The position numbers and the translations under genes are program-made. Of a stretch of 64,000 bases of DNA, positions 44,993 through 54,572 are shown in pieces; position 1 is the stretch's first letter, and the number at the start of each line of letters is the position of its first letter. The DNA lies in contig NZ_LMIU01000001.1 of the NCBI RefSeq assembly GCF_001428845.1, forward strand, positions 620,984 to 684,983, in the 5' to 3' direction. Under the pieces are notes generated by a model, which had not been told where the DNA came from, did not search any database, and worked only from the letters and a program-made list of their open reading frames with translations. This stretch comes from Achromobacter sp. Root83 (GTDB lineage Bacteria > Pseudomonadota > Gammaproteobacteria > Burkholderiales > Burkholderiaceae_B).

Positions 44993-46906
44993 CTATTGCT
45001 CGGATCCTTCGAACAGCGGCGCGAGCGGCATGAGCGGTCCGTACTTCTTGAACTTCTTCCAATTCTCCGCCGCCTGGCGCAGTTCCTCGTTCTTCTGCGC
45101 CTCTTCAAGGATTTCCGTGATACGCGGCGCCAGTGCGGCGGACAGGTCGATGATGTCGTACGCGGTGTAGCCACGCTCCCAGCGCTCGCGCAGGGTCATG
45201 TCGTCGCCCTTGGCCCGCATGGCGCGCGTGGCTTCCTTCAGCAAGGCCTTGCGCTGATCCGCGGAGAGCCGTTCCGCGAAGGAGATCCCGGCAACCAGCC
45301 CCTGGACGAAACCCTTCTCGCGATAACCGGTCGTGGCAGCCACCTGGCTGGCCACGCTGCGGCTGATGACCTTCGGCGCCAGGTTGTCGCGTATCCAGCC
45401 CCGGCTAAGCCGCAGCAGCCCCGCGCACAGGCCCTGGCCAAAGCCCGAGCGCATGCCGTCGGCGCGCGCGGCTTCCTGCGCCTCGGCGTAGGTCATGGCG
45501 AACTGGACCATCAGCATGATCGCGTCCTGCGGACCCGGCATCAGGAAGTCGGCGACCCAGCCGGCCGCCGACCCGATCTTGCCGAGCGCGCTGGCGGCCC
45601 GTCCCTGGACCTTCAGGACCGAGCCCGCTTCCTCGGCCAAGGCCGCCGAGGTGGCCGCGGGCGCGGCCGCCGGCGCCTTTCCGTAGCGTTGCTCGAATTC
45701 CGCCATCCGGGGGGGGCCGGAGCCGACCTTCGGTTGTTCACCGGGAACGCGCGGCTTGGTCGCCGGCTGCTCTACCGGCAACTGAGGCATAGACGCTTTC
45801 GGACGGGGACGGGGCGCGGTCTCGGGGTGCTGGATAAACTTTTCGTTGGGTAGTCCAGCCTGCACGGCGGGCTCGCGCATGCTGGACAAAGAGCGATAGT
45901 GTCCCGAGCCGTCGTTCCAGGATTTCACCTTGCCGCCTTCGAATTCGACCTGTCCCGCCCAGCTCACTCGCTCGCCGCGCGCCGCTTCGGTGTGGCCGAT
46001 CGCACCCATCGTCCTCTTGGACTTGACCGCGAAGATCTCGCCGTCCTTCACGACGAAGTCGTAATTGCCCCGCGCGGTTCTGCCGTACCTGCCCCCGACC
46101 TCCTTCCATGTGCCGTTGACGTTCTTTAGCCGTATGACGTCGCGAGAGGAGCCCAACGCGGGCGCGTCTCTCGGCAGATTGCCGTAAGTCGGGGCGCGCT
46201 GCAGCAGCATCGCGCCGTGCGCAGCAACCATGCCGGCCGCTCCGGATGATTGCTGGACCACGTGCGCCAATTCATGGGCCAGGAGCACACGTCCCGCAGC
46301 CGTGCCCGGCGCGTACTCACCGGCGCCCAGAACAACGTGATGGCCGACCGTGTACGCGCGTGCCTGAACGGATTCGGCAGCCTCGACGGCCCGCGCATCC
46401 GAGTGCACCCGGACATTGCCGAAGTCCTTGCCGAACCGCGGCTCCATGAAGGCCCGCGTCCTTGCGTCGAGGGAACTGCCGGGGGAGCGCAATACCGCAA
46501 GCATGGCGGGGGATGCGTCGGCAACGCTCGCGCCGCTCGGCATCGCGGAGTGCATTTGCAGATGCTTCCGTGCAGCAGTCCCTTGATCCGTTCGCCGCTG
46601 GAGCGGTGGGTCAGGCATACGCATCACCTGATCCGCGACCCGATCGGCCGCCTGTTCGAATTCGTCGCCCGGTTGGCTGATCGCTAGTTTGGTTTGGATG
46701 GAGAGGGCAGGGAGCGGGTGCAGGGGAATTCGACTGAGATCGTGGCCGAAGGGAGCGGCGCGGGTGTCGATCGCCTTGTCCTTTGCATCCCATTGATCGA
46801 CGCCGGGCATCCTGTTCAGGGTTTGATTCCCGGCCGTCCCGCGTGCCGCCGTCTTGGCGGCCATACCCTGCCGAGCCGTTCTCGGTTGCTGTACGAAAGT
46901 GCGCAT
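44993..46906 (-). CDS. DUF4157 (eCIS core domain) HELAH protein
   Basis: 637 residues. An N-terminal disordered region (about 1-130) precedes the DUF4157 domain (about 145-225): SLDARTRAFMEPRFGKDFGN, VRVHSDARAVEAAESVQARA, then the zinc-protease-like motif His211-Glu-Leu-Ala-His215 followed by VVQQ. This domain is found in proteins loaded into or associated with extracellular contractile injection systems and in many polymorphic toxins. The middle region has SWNDGSGHYRS, a motif that recurs in toxin-like proteins. The C-terminal 170 residues are helical and partly hydrophobic. No contractile-particle genes lie in the window. Possibly a secreted effector; unproven. Confidence 0.82.
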   Translation of the reverse strand: MRTFVQQPRTARQGMAAKTAARGTAGNQTLNRMPGVDQWDAKDKAIDTRAAPFGHDLSRIPLHPLPALSIQTKLAISQPGDEFEQAADRVADQVMRMPDPPLQRRTDQGTAARKHLQMHSAMPSGASVADASPAMLAVLRSPGSSLDARTRAFMEPRFGKDFGNVRVHSDARAVEAAESVQARAYTVGHHVVLGAGEYAPGTAAGRVLLAHELAHVVQQSSGAAGMVAAHGAMLLQRAPTYGNLPRDAPALGSSRDVIRLKNVNGTWKEVGGRYGRTARGNYDFVVKDGEIFAVKSKRTMGAIGHTEAARGERVSWAGQVEFEGGKVKSWNDGSGHYRSLSSMREPAVQAGLPNEKFIQHPETAPRPRPKASMPQLPVEQPATKPRVPGEQPKVGSGPPRMAEFEQRYGKAPAAAPAATSAALAEEAGSVLKVQGRAASALGKIGSAAGWVADFLMPGPQDAIMLMVQFAMTYAEAQEAARADGMRSGFGQGLCAGLLRLSRGWIRDNLAPKVISRSVASQVAATTGYREKGFVQGLVAGISFAERLSADQRKALLKEATRAMRAKGDDMTLRERWERGYTAYDIIDLSAALAPRITEILEEAQKNEELRQAAENWKKFKKYGPLMPLAPLFEGSEQ

Positions 46907-47194
46907 GATGTCACTCCGTCCGTTCGATTGGCAGATGCCCGGGAGTTCAAGGCGCCGATATGGGCCGGCCCGAATTTGCCGGATCTGTCATCGAGCATTG
47001 TCCACCTTTATGGGGGTTCGGAAAACCCAGGTCGGCTCGATCCGGCACTCAATGGGTCCCGAGCGCCGCGCGCCATGCAGCAAGCCTGGGTTTGCCAGGC
47101 TGCTGAAGGCGATATTTGCGGTCAAGGGATGTCGGGGTCCCTTCGCTGCGTGTCCCTCTCGACAGGTCGGGAGCCGTGAACGAGCGTCCGGCGG

Positions 47195-48181
47195 TTATTC
47201 GATCTTGATACCCGCGCGATCGATGACGCCGGTCCATTTCTTGACTTCGGCATTGACCAGTGCCTTGAACTCAGCCGGGGAACTGGCCACGATTTCTACG
47301 CCCTGTTTGCCGAATCTATCGATCACGTCTTTGTCCCGCAGCATGTCCGTCATGCCCGCATTCACTTTCTTCACGACATCCGTGGGAGTGCCTGCCGGGG
47401 CTTGCATGCCAAACCACACCGTGACCTCATACCCTGGCACGCCAGCTTCGACCACGGTGGGAACATTGGGCAGCAGCGGAGCGCGCTTGGCGCCCGTGGC
47501 GGCCAGCCCGGTGAGCTTGCCCGCGATGAGGTTGGGGTAGACGTTCGGCAAGTTGTCGAACAAGACATCGATATCCCCGGCAAGAAGGGCGGAAACAGCA
47601 GGCGCGCTGCCCTTGTAGGGAATGTGGGTCATCTTGGTGCCCGTCAATTCCAGAAACAGCTCCATCGACAGATGGTTCGATGAACCGGAGCCCGTCGAGC
47701 CATAGTTGAGCTTGCCCGGGTTGGCTTTGGCGTAGGCGATGAGCGCTTTGACGTCCTTGAACGGCGAATCGGCACGTACCGTAAGAATATTCTGGGTGCT
47801 GCCCGCCCAGATCACCGGCTCGAAATCCTTGAGGGCATCGTAGGGCATCTTTTCCCGATAAAGCCCGGGCAGGGCCGAGAACGGCAGCGGCGTGATCAAT
47901 AAGGTATAGCCGTCGGGCACCGACTGCGCGACCATGGTGTTGCCGATCAAGGTGTTTCCGCCGGGTTTGTTCTCGACGACGACCGACTGCTTCCATGCCT
48001 TGGTGAGGTATTCGCTGGCCGTCCTGGCGAGGGTGTCATTGAAACCGCCTGGCGTATATGGGACAACGATACGGACAGGCTTGCTGGGGTAGGCTTCCGC
48101 CGCGTTGGCCAGGATTGGACTGGCCGACGCTAGCGTGAGACTCAGGCCTCCCAGCAGCGAGATCAGCTTTTTGATGATCAT
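47195..48181 (-). CDS. Bug/TctC-family periplasmic substrate-binding protein
   Basis: 328 residues. Signal peptide MIIKKLISLLGGLSLTLASA ending near ANA. First-lobe motif YPSKPVRIVVPYTPGGFND; PDGYTLLITP and LNYGSTGSGSSNHLSMELFL downstream. Last gene of the five-gene hydroxy-acid operon, 39 bases after the enolase-superfamily dehydratase, so it is the likely receptor for the acid that operon degrades. The interval 46907-47194 downstream holds no gene. Confidence 0.92.
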   Translation of the reverse strand: MIIKKLISLLGGLSLTLASASPILANAAEAYPSKPVRIVVPYTPGGFNDTLARTASEYLTKAWKQSVVVENKPGGNTLIGNTMVAQSVPDGYTLLITPLPFSALPGLYREKMPYDALKDFEPVIWAGSTQNILTVRADSPFKDVKALIAYAKANPGKLNYGSTGSGSSNHLSMELFLELTGTKMTHIPYKGSAPAVSALLAGDIDVLFDNLPNVYPNLIAGKLTGLAATGAKRAPLLPNVPTVVEAGVPGYEVTVWFGMQAPAGTPTDVVKKVNAGMTDMLRDKDVIDRFGKQGVEIVASSPAEFKALVNAEVKKWTGVIDRAGIKIE

Positions 48182-48220
48182 GATTGTCTCCTCGACCCTG
48201 GGGGTCTTGTATTTATTGAT

Positions 48221-49369
48221 CTAGAACTTCACGACATATCCCGGCCCATCCACTGCTGGAAATTTATCGAATATGGACTCGTCGACTTCCACCCCCAGGC
48301 CGGGCCCGGCGGGCGGCTCCACGCAACCGTCTGCGCCGATCTTGAAGGTCGGGCCGAACATGTCCCGGAACGGATTGAAGTGCGAAACGCAGGCCTCGAA
48401 ATACCCGGCGTTCTCTGTCGCAGCCAGAAAGTGCAGTGTTGCGGCGTGATTCAGCCCGGTTGCCGAGCTGTGCGCGTTGATGGGGATACGGAAGGCAGAA
48501 GCCATCGCGGCGATCCGCTGGGCCTCGGTAATGCCGCCGGTCTTGGACAAATCCGGTTGCCAGACCTGTACCGCGCCCGCCTCAAGCATCTGGGCGAACT
48601 CGAACCGCATGAAGTGATTTTCCCCGGCGGCAATGGGAACAAGCGGAGTGATCTTGGCCGCTTCGCGATAGGACGCGAAGTCGTTGCAGGCAAACGGTTC
48701 CTCAAGCCAACCCGCCTGAATGTCCGCCAGCACCGGCAGCACCCGGCGCGCCTGGGCAATGGTGTAGGCCGTGTTCGCATCGGTCAGGATATCGATGTCG
48801 TCTCCCAGCACTTTCCGTACGTGCAGGCAGCGTGCAATATCGTCTTTGACCGTGTCGCCAATACGCAGCTTGACCGCACGGTAGCCTTGCTCGATGTATG
48901 ACTGTGCTTCTTCCGCGAGGGCCTGGGGCGCCTGGTATCCCAGGGCAATGCCGCCGGCGTAGGCAGGCAGGCGCTTGCGCGAGCCGCCCAATAGCTCATA
49001 GAGCGGCATGTTGGCGGCTTTGCCGCGGATGTCCCACAACGCCATATCGATGCCGGACAACGCCAAGGCGGTACCGGCCCCCAGACCATGGCTCGAAAAC
49101 TGCATGCGATGCACACGCTGCCAGGCGCCCACGACGTCGGTGGCGGGCATGCCGACCAGGAGCGGCGACAGTGTGTTGTGGATGAGGCTGACAATGGCGC
49201 CCGGGCTGCGCCCCGGATGCGATTCCCCGTAACCCACGATGCCTTCGGATGTTTCCACGCGCACGATGATGGCATCGCGCTTCAACGTACTGCCTACCCC
49301 CATGGTCACTGTCTTGCCTTCAGGCAGACGGTAGGAAATTGGCACGGCGGTAATCTTGGTGATTTTCAC
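48221..49369 (-). CDS. Mandelate racemase/muconate lactonizing enzyme-family dehydratase
   Basis: 382 residues from GTG 49369, which has AAGGAGATCCC just upstream (the frame opens 8 codons earlier). Enolase-superfamily layout: capping domain, then barrel with Lys167-x-Arg169 (AVKLRIGD), metal ligands Asp197 (TDANTAY), Glu223 (WLEEPF) and Glu250 (AAGENHF), and a His/Asp dyad, His300 (NAHSS) with Asp273 (QPDLSKTGG). Expected chemistry: proton abstraction alpha to a carboxylate, giving racemisation or dehydration of a hydroxy or sugar acid. KxR instead of KxK suggests the His-Asp dyad is the main base. Substrate undetermined. Confidence 0.9.
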   Translation of the reverse strand: MKITKITAVPISYRLPEGKTVTMGVGSTLKRDAIIVRVETSEGIVGYGESHPGRSPGAIVSLIHNTLSPLLVGMPATDVVGAWQRVHRMQFSSHGLGAGTALALSGIDMALWDIRGKAANMPLYELLGGSRKRLPAYAGGIALGYQAPQALAEEAQSYIEQGYRAVKLRIGDTVKDDIARCLHVRKVLGDDIDILTDANTAYTIAQARRVLPVLADIQAGWLEEPFACNDFASYREAAKITPLVPIAAGENHFMRFEFAQMLEAGAVQVWQPDLSKTGGITEAQRIAAMASAFRIPINAHSSATGLNHAATLHFLAATENAGYFEACVSHFNPFRDMFGPTFKIGADGCVEPPAGPGLGVEVDESIFDKFPAVDGPGYVVKF

Positions 49370-49441
49370 GGGATCTCCTTTTTTGCACAGCATTCGCGAT
49401 TGCCCGGGCGGACCGGGCGATACGCACGACTTTGGGTTGAG

Positions 49442-50350
49442 TCATTTCCCTGCGGCGGCAGCGGCCGGCGCGCCGCCAAGACTGTCGATCAGTACAGGTA
49501 CCGGCGATTGTCCGAGGCCTGCCTGAGAGGCCTCGTCATAGAGCTGCCTGACTGCCAGGGCAAGCGCGCCATGAGCGCTTTGCTCGTCGGCCATGGTGCA
49601 GTAGTAGCCCATGTCCTTCAACGCATTGGAGATCGAGAACCGGAAGCCCGAAGGGTCTTGGGATTCGATATAAGGACGCAGGCGATTCAGCACGACGCCA
49701 CCACCGCCGCCCGCCGCCAGGATGTCACAGAATGTCTTCGGGTCCGTCCCCGCCTGGTGTGCGCATGCAGCGGCTTCGGCCAAGACAGCCGAGAATCCAA
49801 GAGACACATAGTTGTGCAGCAGCTTCATCTGGTGACCGCAGCCCACGCCGCCTGCGTAGGCAATATTCTCGGCATAGCTTTGGAGCACGGGCAGGCAGTG
49901 TTCGTAGACCTGCCTGTCGCCACCCACGATCAGGTTCAGGCGGCCCTCCGCGGCCTCCTTGGGGGTGCGCGTCATCGGGGCGTCCAGGAAGTGGCCGCCC
50001 ACATCCTGAACGGCTTTGGCGATCTTGCGGGTGGACGACGGGATGGCCGTGGAGCAGTCGATGACGGTGGTGCCGCGCTTAAGACCCTGCAGCACGCCGT
50101 TCTGCTGGAAGAGAACCTCTTCCACCTGGGGAGATCCCGTCACGCAGAGAATCAGGATGTCGACCTCCGCGGCCAGATCCGATGCCTGGCGACGGGTGCC
50201 TGCCCCGCCAGCAAGCAAGTCATCCAAAGGCTGGTTGCCCGGATGTTCCAGCACGGTCAACGGAAAGCCGTTGCGCAAGAGGCTGGCGCCTATGCCCGAA
50301 CCCATCATGCCGACGCCGATCAGGCCGATACGCGGCTTATTTTCTGCCAT
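49442..50350 (-). CDS. 3-hydroxyisobutyrate/tartronate-semialdehyde reductase-family dehydrogenase
   Basis: 302 residues from ATG 50350 (AGGAG upstream). N-terminal Rossmann motif GLIGVGMMGSGIGASLLRNG, substrate region DAPMTRTPKEAAEGRLNLIV, and catalytic lysine in GCGHQMKLLHNYVS. The family oxidises 3-hydroxy acids or reduces the corresponding semialdehydes with NAD(P). Placed between a semialdehyde dehydrogenase and an enolase-superfamily dehydratase, it fits a sugar-acid or beta-hydroxy-acid route. The C-terminal Ala/Gly tail is low-complexity. Confidence 0.9.
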   Translation of the reverse strand: MAENKPRIGLIGVGMMGSGIGASLLRNGFPLTVLEHPGNQPLDDLLAGGAGTRRQASDLAAEVDILILCVTGSPQVEEVLFQQNGVLQGLKRGTTVIDCSTAIPSSTRKIAKAVQDVGGHFLDAPMTRTPKEAAEGRLNLIVGGDRQVYEHCLPVLQSYAENIAYAGGVGCGHQMKLLHNYVSLGFSAVLAEAAACAHQAGTDPKTFCDILAAGGGGGVVLNRLRPYIESQDPSGFRFSISNALKDMGYYCTMADEQSAHGALALAVRQLYDEASQAGLGQSPVPVLIDSLGGAPAAAAAGK

Positions 50351-50381
50351 GGAGAATGCTCCTGAAACAGTGCGATTCGAC

Positions 50382-51842
50382 CTAGGCGGCGCCCAGGCCA
50401 CCGGCGCAGATGTATTTGATCTCGACGTAATCGTCGACGCCGTATTTCGACCCTTCGCGGCCGATGCCGGATTCCTTGACGCCGCCGAAGGGCGCCAATT
50501 CGGTCGAGATGATGCCCTCGTTCAGACCCACGATGCCGGTTTCCAGCGCTTCCGCGACGCGCCACGCGCGGCGGTAGTCCGATGTGTAGAAATAGGCGGC
50601 AAGTCCGAACGGCGTATCGTTTGCCAGGTCGATGACTTCCTGCTCGTTGCTGAACCGTATCAACGGAGCAACGGGTCCGAACGTCTCTTCCTGCATCAGC
50701 TTGGCCTGACGCGACACATTCACAAGAATGGACGGCTCGTAAAACAAGCCGCCAAGTTCATGCTTGCGGCCGCCAATCAGCGCGCTCGCCCCGCCAGCGA
50801 TCGCATCGTCCACGTGCTCTTGCACCTTGTCGATCGCCGCGTGGTCGATCAGCGGCCCCAGATCGACGTCCTCTTGAAGGCCGGTGCCCACTCGCAGGGA
50901 CAGCACTGCCTGCTTGAGATGCTCGGCGAACGCGTCATAGATGCCGTCCTGTACGAAAATCCGGTTCGCGCACACGCAGGTCTGGCCGGCATTGCGAAAC
51001 TTGGATGCCATGGCGCCGGCCACGGCCAGGTCGAGATCGGCGTCATCGAACACGATGAAGGGCGCATTGCCACCCAATTCCATCGACACTTTCTTCATGG
51101 TGCCCGCGCACTGTTGCATCAGCAGCTTGCCAACGCTGGTCGAACCGGTGAACGACAGCTTGCGGACCAGCGGATTGCTGGTGATTTCCTCACCAATGGT
51201 CCCGGAGCTTCCCGTCACCACATTGAGCACGCCAGGCGGAATGCCGGCTTCCTGGGCCAACATGGCAAGGGCGAGGGCGGAGTAGGGCGTGGACGAGGCG
51301 GGCTTGATGACAATCGTGCAACCGGCGGCCAGCGCCGCGCCCGCTTTGCGGGTGATCATCGCGTTAGGGAAGTTCCACGGAGTAATGGCCGCCACCACCC
51401 CGACAGGCTGCTTGATCACGATAATGCGGCGGTCGGCCGTGGCTGCGGGAATGACGTCGCCATAAACGCGTTTCGCCTCTTCCGCAAACCATTCCAGGAA
51501 TGACGCACCGTAAGCGATCTCGCCACGGGATTCCTTTATGGGCTTGCCTTGTTCCAGCGTCAGCAGCGTGGCCAGGTCTTCCTGGTGTGCCATGCACAAG
51601 TCGAACCATCGGCGGATCAATTGCGCGCGCGGCTTGGCCGCCATTGCACGCCACGCCGGCAGCGCGCGGTTCGCCGCCTCGATGGCCTGGCGCACATCAG
51701 GTCCGCTTAGCGAGGGCACGGTGCCGAGCACGGTGCCGTCCGCGGGGTTGGTGACGTCTATGGTTTTACCGCCGGACGCATTGGTCCATTGGCCGCCTAC
51801 ATAGCATTGCTGCCGGAATAGCTCTGGTCGTTTCAGGTTCAT
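50382..51842 (-). CDS. NAD(P)-dependent succinate-semialdehyde dehydrogenase-like ALDH
   Basis: 486 residues, full length for the GabD-type ALDH group. [20 protein letters not shown] and [16 protein letters not shown] bind cofactor; the base Glu lies in [17 protein letters not shown] and the nucleophile Cys in [11 protein letters not shown]. GabD-like [13 protein letters not shown] is present. It starts 23 bases after the hydroxyacid dehydrogenase gene and is in the same operon. The family oxidises succinate, glutarate or 2-oxoglutarate semialdehydes; which one here is not clear. Confidence 0.92.
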   Translation of the reverse strand: MNLKRPELFRQQCYVGGQWTNASGGKTIDVTNPADGTVLGTVPSLSGPDVRQAIEAANRALPAWRAMAAKPRAQLIRRWFDLCMAHQEDLATLLTLEQGKPIKESRGEIAYGASFLEWFAEEAKRVYGDVIPAATADRRIIVIKQPVGVVAAITPWNFPNAMITRKAGAALAAGCTIVIKPASSTPYSALALAMLAQEAGIPPGVLNVVTGSSGTIGEEITSNPLVRKLSFTGSTSVGKLLMQQCAGTMKKVSMELGGNAPFIVFDDADLDLAVAGAMASKFRNAGQTCVCANRIFVQDGIYDAFAEHLKQAVLSLRVGTGLQEDVDLGPLIDHAAIDKVQEHVDDAIAGGASALIGGRKHELGGLFYEPSILVNVSRQAKLMQEETFGPVAPLIRFSNEQEVIDLANDTPFGLAAYFYTSDYRRAWRVAEALETGIVGLNEGIISTELAPFGGVKESGIGREGSKYGVDDYVEIKYICAGGLGAA

Positions 51843-51865
51843 CGGGAGTCTCGTGAAAGGGGGGG

Positions 51866-52846
51866 CTAGCGTGGATTGAGCAGGTTGTCGGGCGTGGCGC
51901 CCTGGTAGAGAGCGTCCAGGCCATTGATCAATAGCCAGCCCATGGCGTCGCGGGTTTCCCGGGTGGCGCTGCCGATATGCGGAGACAGGAATACGTTGTC
52001 CAGCTCCCGGTAGCGGGGATCAACATTGGGCTCGTTGGCGTAAACATCGAGTCCCGCGGCAAACAGGCGCCCGGTTGATAGCGCGCTGGTCAATGCGTCA
52101 TCGTCCACCAGGTCGCCGCGCGATATGTTCACCAGCACGGCGCGCTCGGGCATGCACGCGATGCGTTCGGCGTTGATGATTCCCTTCAATTGGGGGGAAC
52201 CGGGAGCCGCTATCACCAGCACATCGGCAATTCGCAGCGCTTGGTCGAGGTCCGCGTGGTAGATGGCGCCAGCGGCCAGTTCGGGCGCAAGGGCGCGCCG
52301 GTTGTGATAGTGGATTTCCATGCCGAACGCACGGGCGCGTGCCGCGACTTCCCGGCCGATGCGGCCCATGCCGAACACCAGGACCCGCTTTTCTTTCAGG
52401 CCTATGCCCAATAACTGGGTGGGGCTCCATCCCGGCCAGCGGCCGTCGCGCACCATGCGGTCCGCTTCGTATCCACGGCGGCATGCATTGAGCATCAGCA
52501 TCATTGCGACTTCCGCGCAGGCGTCGCTGAGCACATCGGGCGTATGCAAGACGCCAATGCCCAACTCGCGCGCCGCAGCCATGTCGATGTGGTCGTAGCC
52601 TACCGAAAGCGTTGCGACGTAACGCAAGGTTGGTGCCAGTTGGCGCAGGACATGCTCGTTGATTTGCTCCGTTGCGCTGGCGAACAACACTTCGGATCCC
52701 CGCGCGGATTGCACGATTTCGTCGGGGGACAAGATGCCGTCGTGCTCATTGAGGCGCAGATCGTAACGCTCTGCCAGGGCGGCTTCGACGCTTTCGGTGA
52801 ACCGGCGGCATAGGTATGCCCGGGGTGTTGTTGCGTTGGCTGCCAT
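51866..52846 (-). CDS. D-2-hydroxyacid dehydrogenase (glycerate/glyoxylate reductase-like)
   Basis: 326 residues. Nucleotide-binding [20 protein letters not shown]; catalytic triad region with Arg in [17 protein letters not shown], Glu in [11 protein letters not shown] and His in LSPHIGSAT. The substrate-domain portion ([20 protein letters not shown]) is typical of glyoxylate/hydroxypyruvate reductases (GhrB/TDH-type). It is the first gene of the catabolic operon, directly opposite the GntR regulator. Probably interconverts a 2-hydroxy and a 2-oxo acid with NAD(P)H. Confidence 0.92.
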   Translation of the reverse strand: MAANATTPRAYLCRRFTESVEAALAERYDLRLNEHDGILSPDEIVQSARGSEVLFASATEQINEHVLRQLAPTLRYVATLSVGYDHIDMAAARELGIGVLHTPDVLSDACAEVAMMLMLNACRRGYEADRMVRDGRWPGWSPTQLLGIGLKEKRVLVFGMGRIGREVAARARAFGMEIHYHNRRALAPELAAGAIYHADLDQALRIADVLVIAAPGSPQLKGIINAERIACMPERAVLVNISRGDLVDDDALTSALSTGRLFAAGLDVYANEPNVDPRYRELDNVFLSPHIGSATRETRDAMGWLLINGLDALYQGATPDNLLNPR

Positions 52847-52887
52847 CTTCCGCCATGCCTCCCTTGTGGTTTTTTGATATTATTAAT

Positions 52888-52898
52888 TTGTCGTACCA
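52888..52898. promoter_or_regulatory. Candidate GntR (FCD-type) operator
   Basis: TTGTCGTACCA matches the FCD-subfamily consensus TNGTNNNACNA exactly. It lies in the AT-rich space between the divergent hydroxyacid dehydrogenase (start 52846) and GntR (start 52991) genes, where autoregulation and operon control would be expected. Confidence 0.6.
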
Positions 52899-52990
52899 AT
52901 TTATCAACAAACAACATTTCGGCCTGCTAGTGTTTGCCCTAAGCGCCGCGGCCAGGCCGCCAGCGACAGGGCAAGCATCCAGCCCGCAAG

Positions 52991-53809
52991 ATGGAAGGGT
53001 CGAAGGGCGCTCGTCGAGTCATGCAAGAGAACAAGCAAAGCGGTGAAAGAACGCTGGCCGACCGGCTGACGGACATGCTGGCCGAAGAGATCCGCCGTGG
53101 CGCATACCCGGTGGATTCCAGGCTGCCCACCGAAAGATTCATGACGCAGCAATACGGCGTCAGCCGTACTGTCGTGCGCGAAGTGATTTCACGCCTGAAA
53201 TCGGCGGGTCTGGTGGATACCCGCCAGGGCAGCGGGACGGTCGTGCTGGACCCAGCATCCAGTGACGCGTTCCGGCTGGGCACGCCTGACGAAGACCCGG
53301 CCCGTGGGGTCCTGCGCATCATCGAACTGCGCCGCGGACTGGAAGGCGAAATGGCCGCTTTGGCGGCGGAGCGGCGCAGCGCGCAGGACATGCTGCGCAT
53401 CAATCGGGCGCTGGTCGAAATCGACAACGCTGTCGACCTGGGCGGTGATGGCGTGGAGGAAGACCTGGCATTCCATCTTGCCATCGCCAGGGCCACCGGC
53501 AATCCGCATTATCCGGAGTTGCTTGGCATGCTGACCCGGGCCCTGAAAGACGCCATACGGGTCACGCGTGGCAACGAAGCACGCCAGGCCCAACTGGCCG
53601 ACGACGTGCGCAGCGAACACGAGGCGATACGCGCTGCAATCGAAAGCCAGGATATCGACGCAGCAAGGGCTGCGGCGTTTCACCATATGCTGAGCACCGC
53701 AAAGCGGATTCAGAACGTGGATCCGGAGTACTGGCAAGGCGCCAGTCGGGCGGCGGCTGGCAGGTTGGCGCGGACCCGGTTGGCGGCGGAGCTTCGAAAA
53801 AGAAAATAG
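52991..53809 (+). CDS. GntR-family (FadR/FCD) transcriptional regulator
   Basis: 272 residues (or 262 from the second methionine at 53021; the start is uncertain). Winged HTH at about 20-85 (SRLPTERFMTQQYGVSRTVV then REVISRLKSAGLVDTRQGSG). The helical FCD ligand-binding domain follows, with metal-type residues in DLAFHLAIARATGNPHY and the C-terminal His in AAAFHHML. FCD regulators commonly respond to sugar acids, hydroxy acids or their aldehydes. It is divergent from the catabolic operon and is probably its repressor. Confidence 0.92.
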   Translation: MEGSKGARRVMQENKQSGERTLADRLTDMLAEEIRRGAYPVDSRLPTERFMTQQYGVSRTVVREVISRLKSAGLVDTRQGSGTVVLDPASSDAFRLGTPDEDPARGVLRIIELRRGLEGEMAALAAERRSAQDMLRINRALVEIDNAVDLGGDGVEEDLAFHLAIARATGNPHYPELLGMLTRALKDAIRVTRGNEARQAQLADDVRSEHEAIRAAIESQDIDAARAAAFHHMLSTAKRIQNVDPEYWQGASRAAAGRLARTRLAAELRKRK

Positions 53810-53874
53810 GTTTGCCAGGCAGGAGGGCTGCGGCCGGGCTGATTGGACGCCCATGTGGTCTTGGGCTCTATCCC

Positions 53875-53990
53875 TCAGTGCATCAGGACCTGGCGGGCCG
53901 CGCCCGCAGTCTGGGTGCTACCCCGGAGCGGGGGGCGAGCTTGGGCAGGCTCTGCGAGCACTGTCGGCGTGGCCTCAAGGGTCTCGTCGG
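53875..53990 (-). pseudogene. Decayed 3' fragment of a TfoX-like gene
   Basis: Minus-strand translation reads DETLEATPTVLAEPAQARPP and closely parallels DEAFEATAAMLAELAVARDP from the intact TfoX-like gene at 44533-44955. Nucleotide similarity continues through the tail to a stop at 53875. The 5' part of the gene is missing. It marks the left edge of the AT-richer segment. The stretch 53991-54236 beyond it shows no gene. Confidence 0.7.
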
Positions 53991-54236
53991 CTAGTGGGAA
54001 TTAGGGTCATTTTCCCAGGAGCGGATGAGGCGGCAGATTTAGAATGTCTGCAAGTAGTGCAGTATTTCAAGTGCTTGGGGGCGACGATTCGTCAAGTCAG
54101 ATGGGGCCTGTCCGAAGCTTTTGGCCATCTTTTCAGTACTATCCGCCGTTACCCGCCTCGAAGCCAATACTTGCCCTAGCTTATTTCGCCGCCATTACAA
54201 CAACCACACAGGTCGCCAGATTTTTTGCGCCTGGGG

Positions 54237-54569
54237 TTAAAGAAGGGCGAATCCAAGTGCAGAGTTCACGATGTCCTTTACTGCCGTCAATGCAGCATTA
54301 ATCGCTTCTTCGATCAGCACCAGTCCCATGCCTTTGAGTGTGAGCATTACCGCCCGAGTGGTGTTCTTCTGCATCTCCAACAGGACACTGGCAGTGCCTT
54401 CGGATATTTTCTTCCTCGCTCGGAGACTCTGAATCTGTATTAGAGTTCGTGCAAGCTTTTCGAACTCCGGCTCGGCATAATCCTCGATGTCCGGCCAACG
54501 TTTGTCGAAAACGCCCTTGGCCGCTGCCAGCATCGACGCAACCAAGTCTTCAAATTTGAGACTCGACAT
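54237..54569 (-). CDS. Small protein of unknown function with hydrophobic C-terminus
   Basis: 110 residues. Mostly helical: charged N-terminal half (FDKRWPDIEDYAEPEFEKLA, then IQSLRARKKISE) and an amphipathic to hydrophobic end (LTLKGMGLVLIEEAINAALT). Not recognised. It starts 3 bases after the stop of the lipoprotein gene, so the two form an operon and are likely functionally linked. Composition is noticeably less GC-rich than the flanking chromosome. Confidence 0.65.
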   Translation of the reverse strand: MSSLKFEDLVASMLAAAKGVFDKRWPDIEDYAEPEFEKLARTLIQIQSLRARKKISEGTASVLLEMQKNTTRAVMLTLKGMGLVLIEEAINAALTAVKDIVNSALGFALL

Positions 54570-54572
54570 CGC

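Noticed and set aside
44993-46906. Extracellular contractile injection system locus
   Set aside because: Only the DUF4157 protein is present; no sheath, tube, baseplate or ATPase genes lie in the window.
53812-53994. A 60-codon plus-strand gene after the GntR gene
   Set aside because: The sequence is better explained as the antisense of a decayed TfoX-like 3' fragment on the minus strand.
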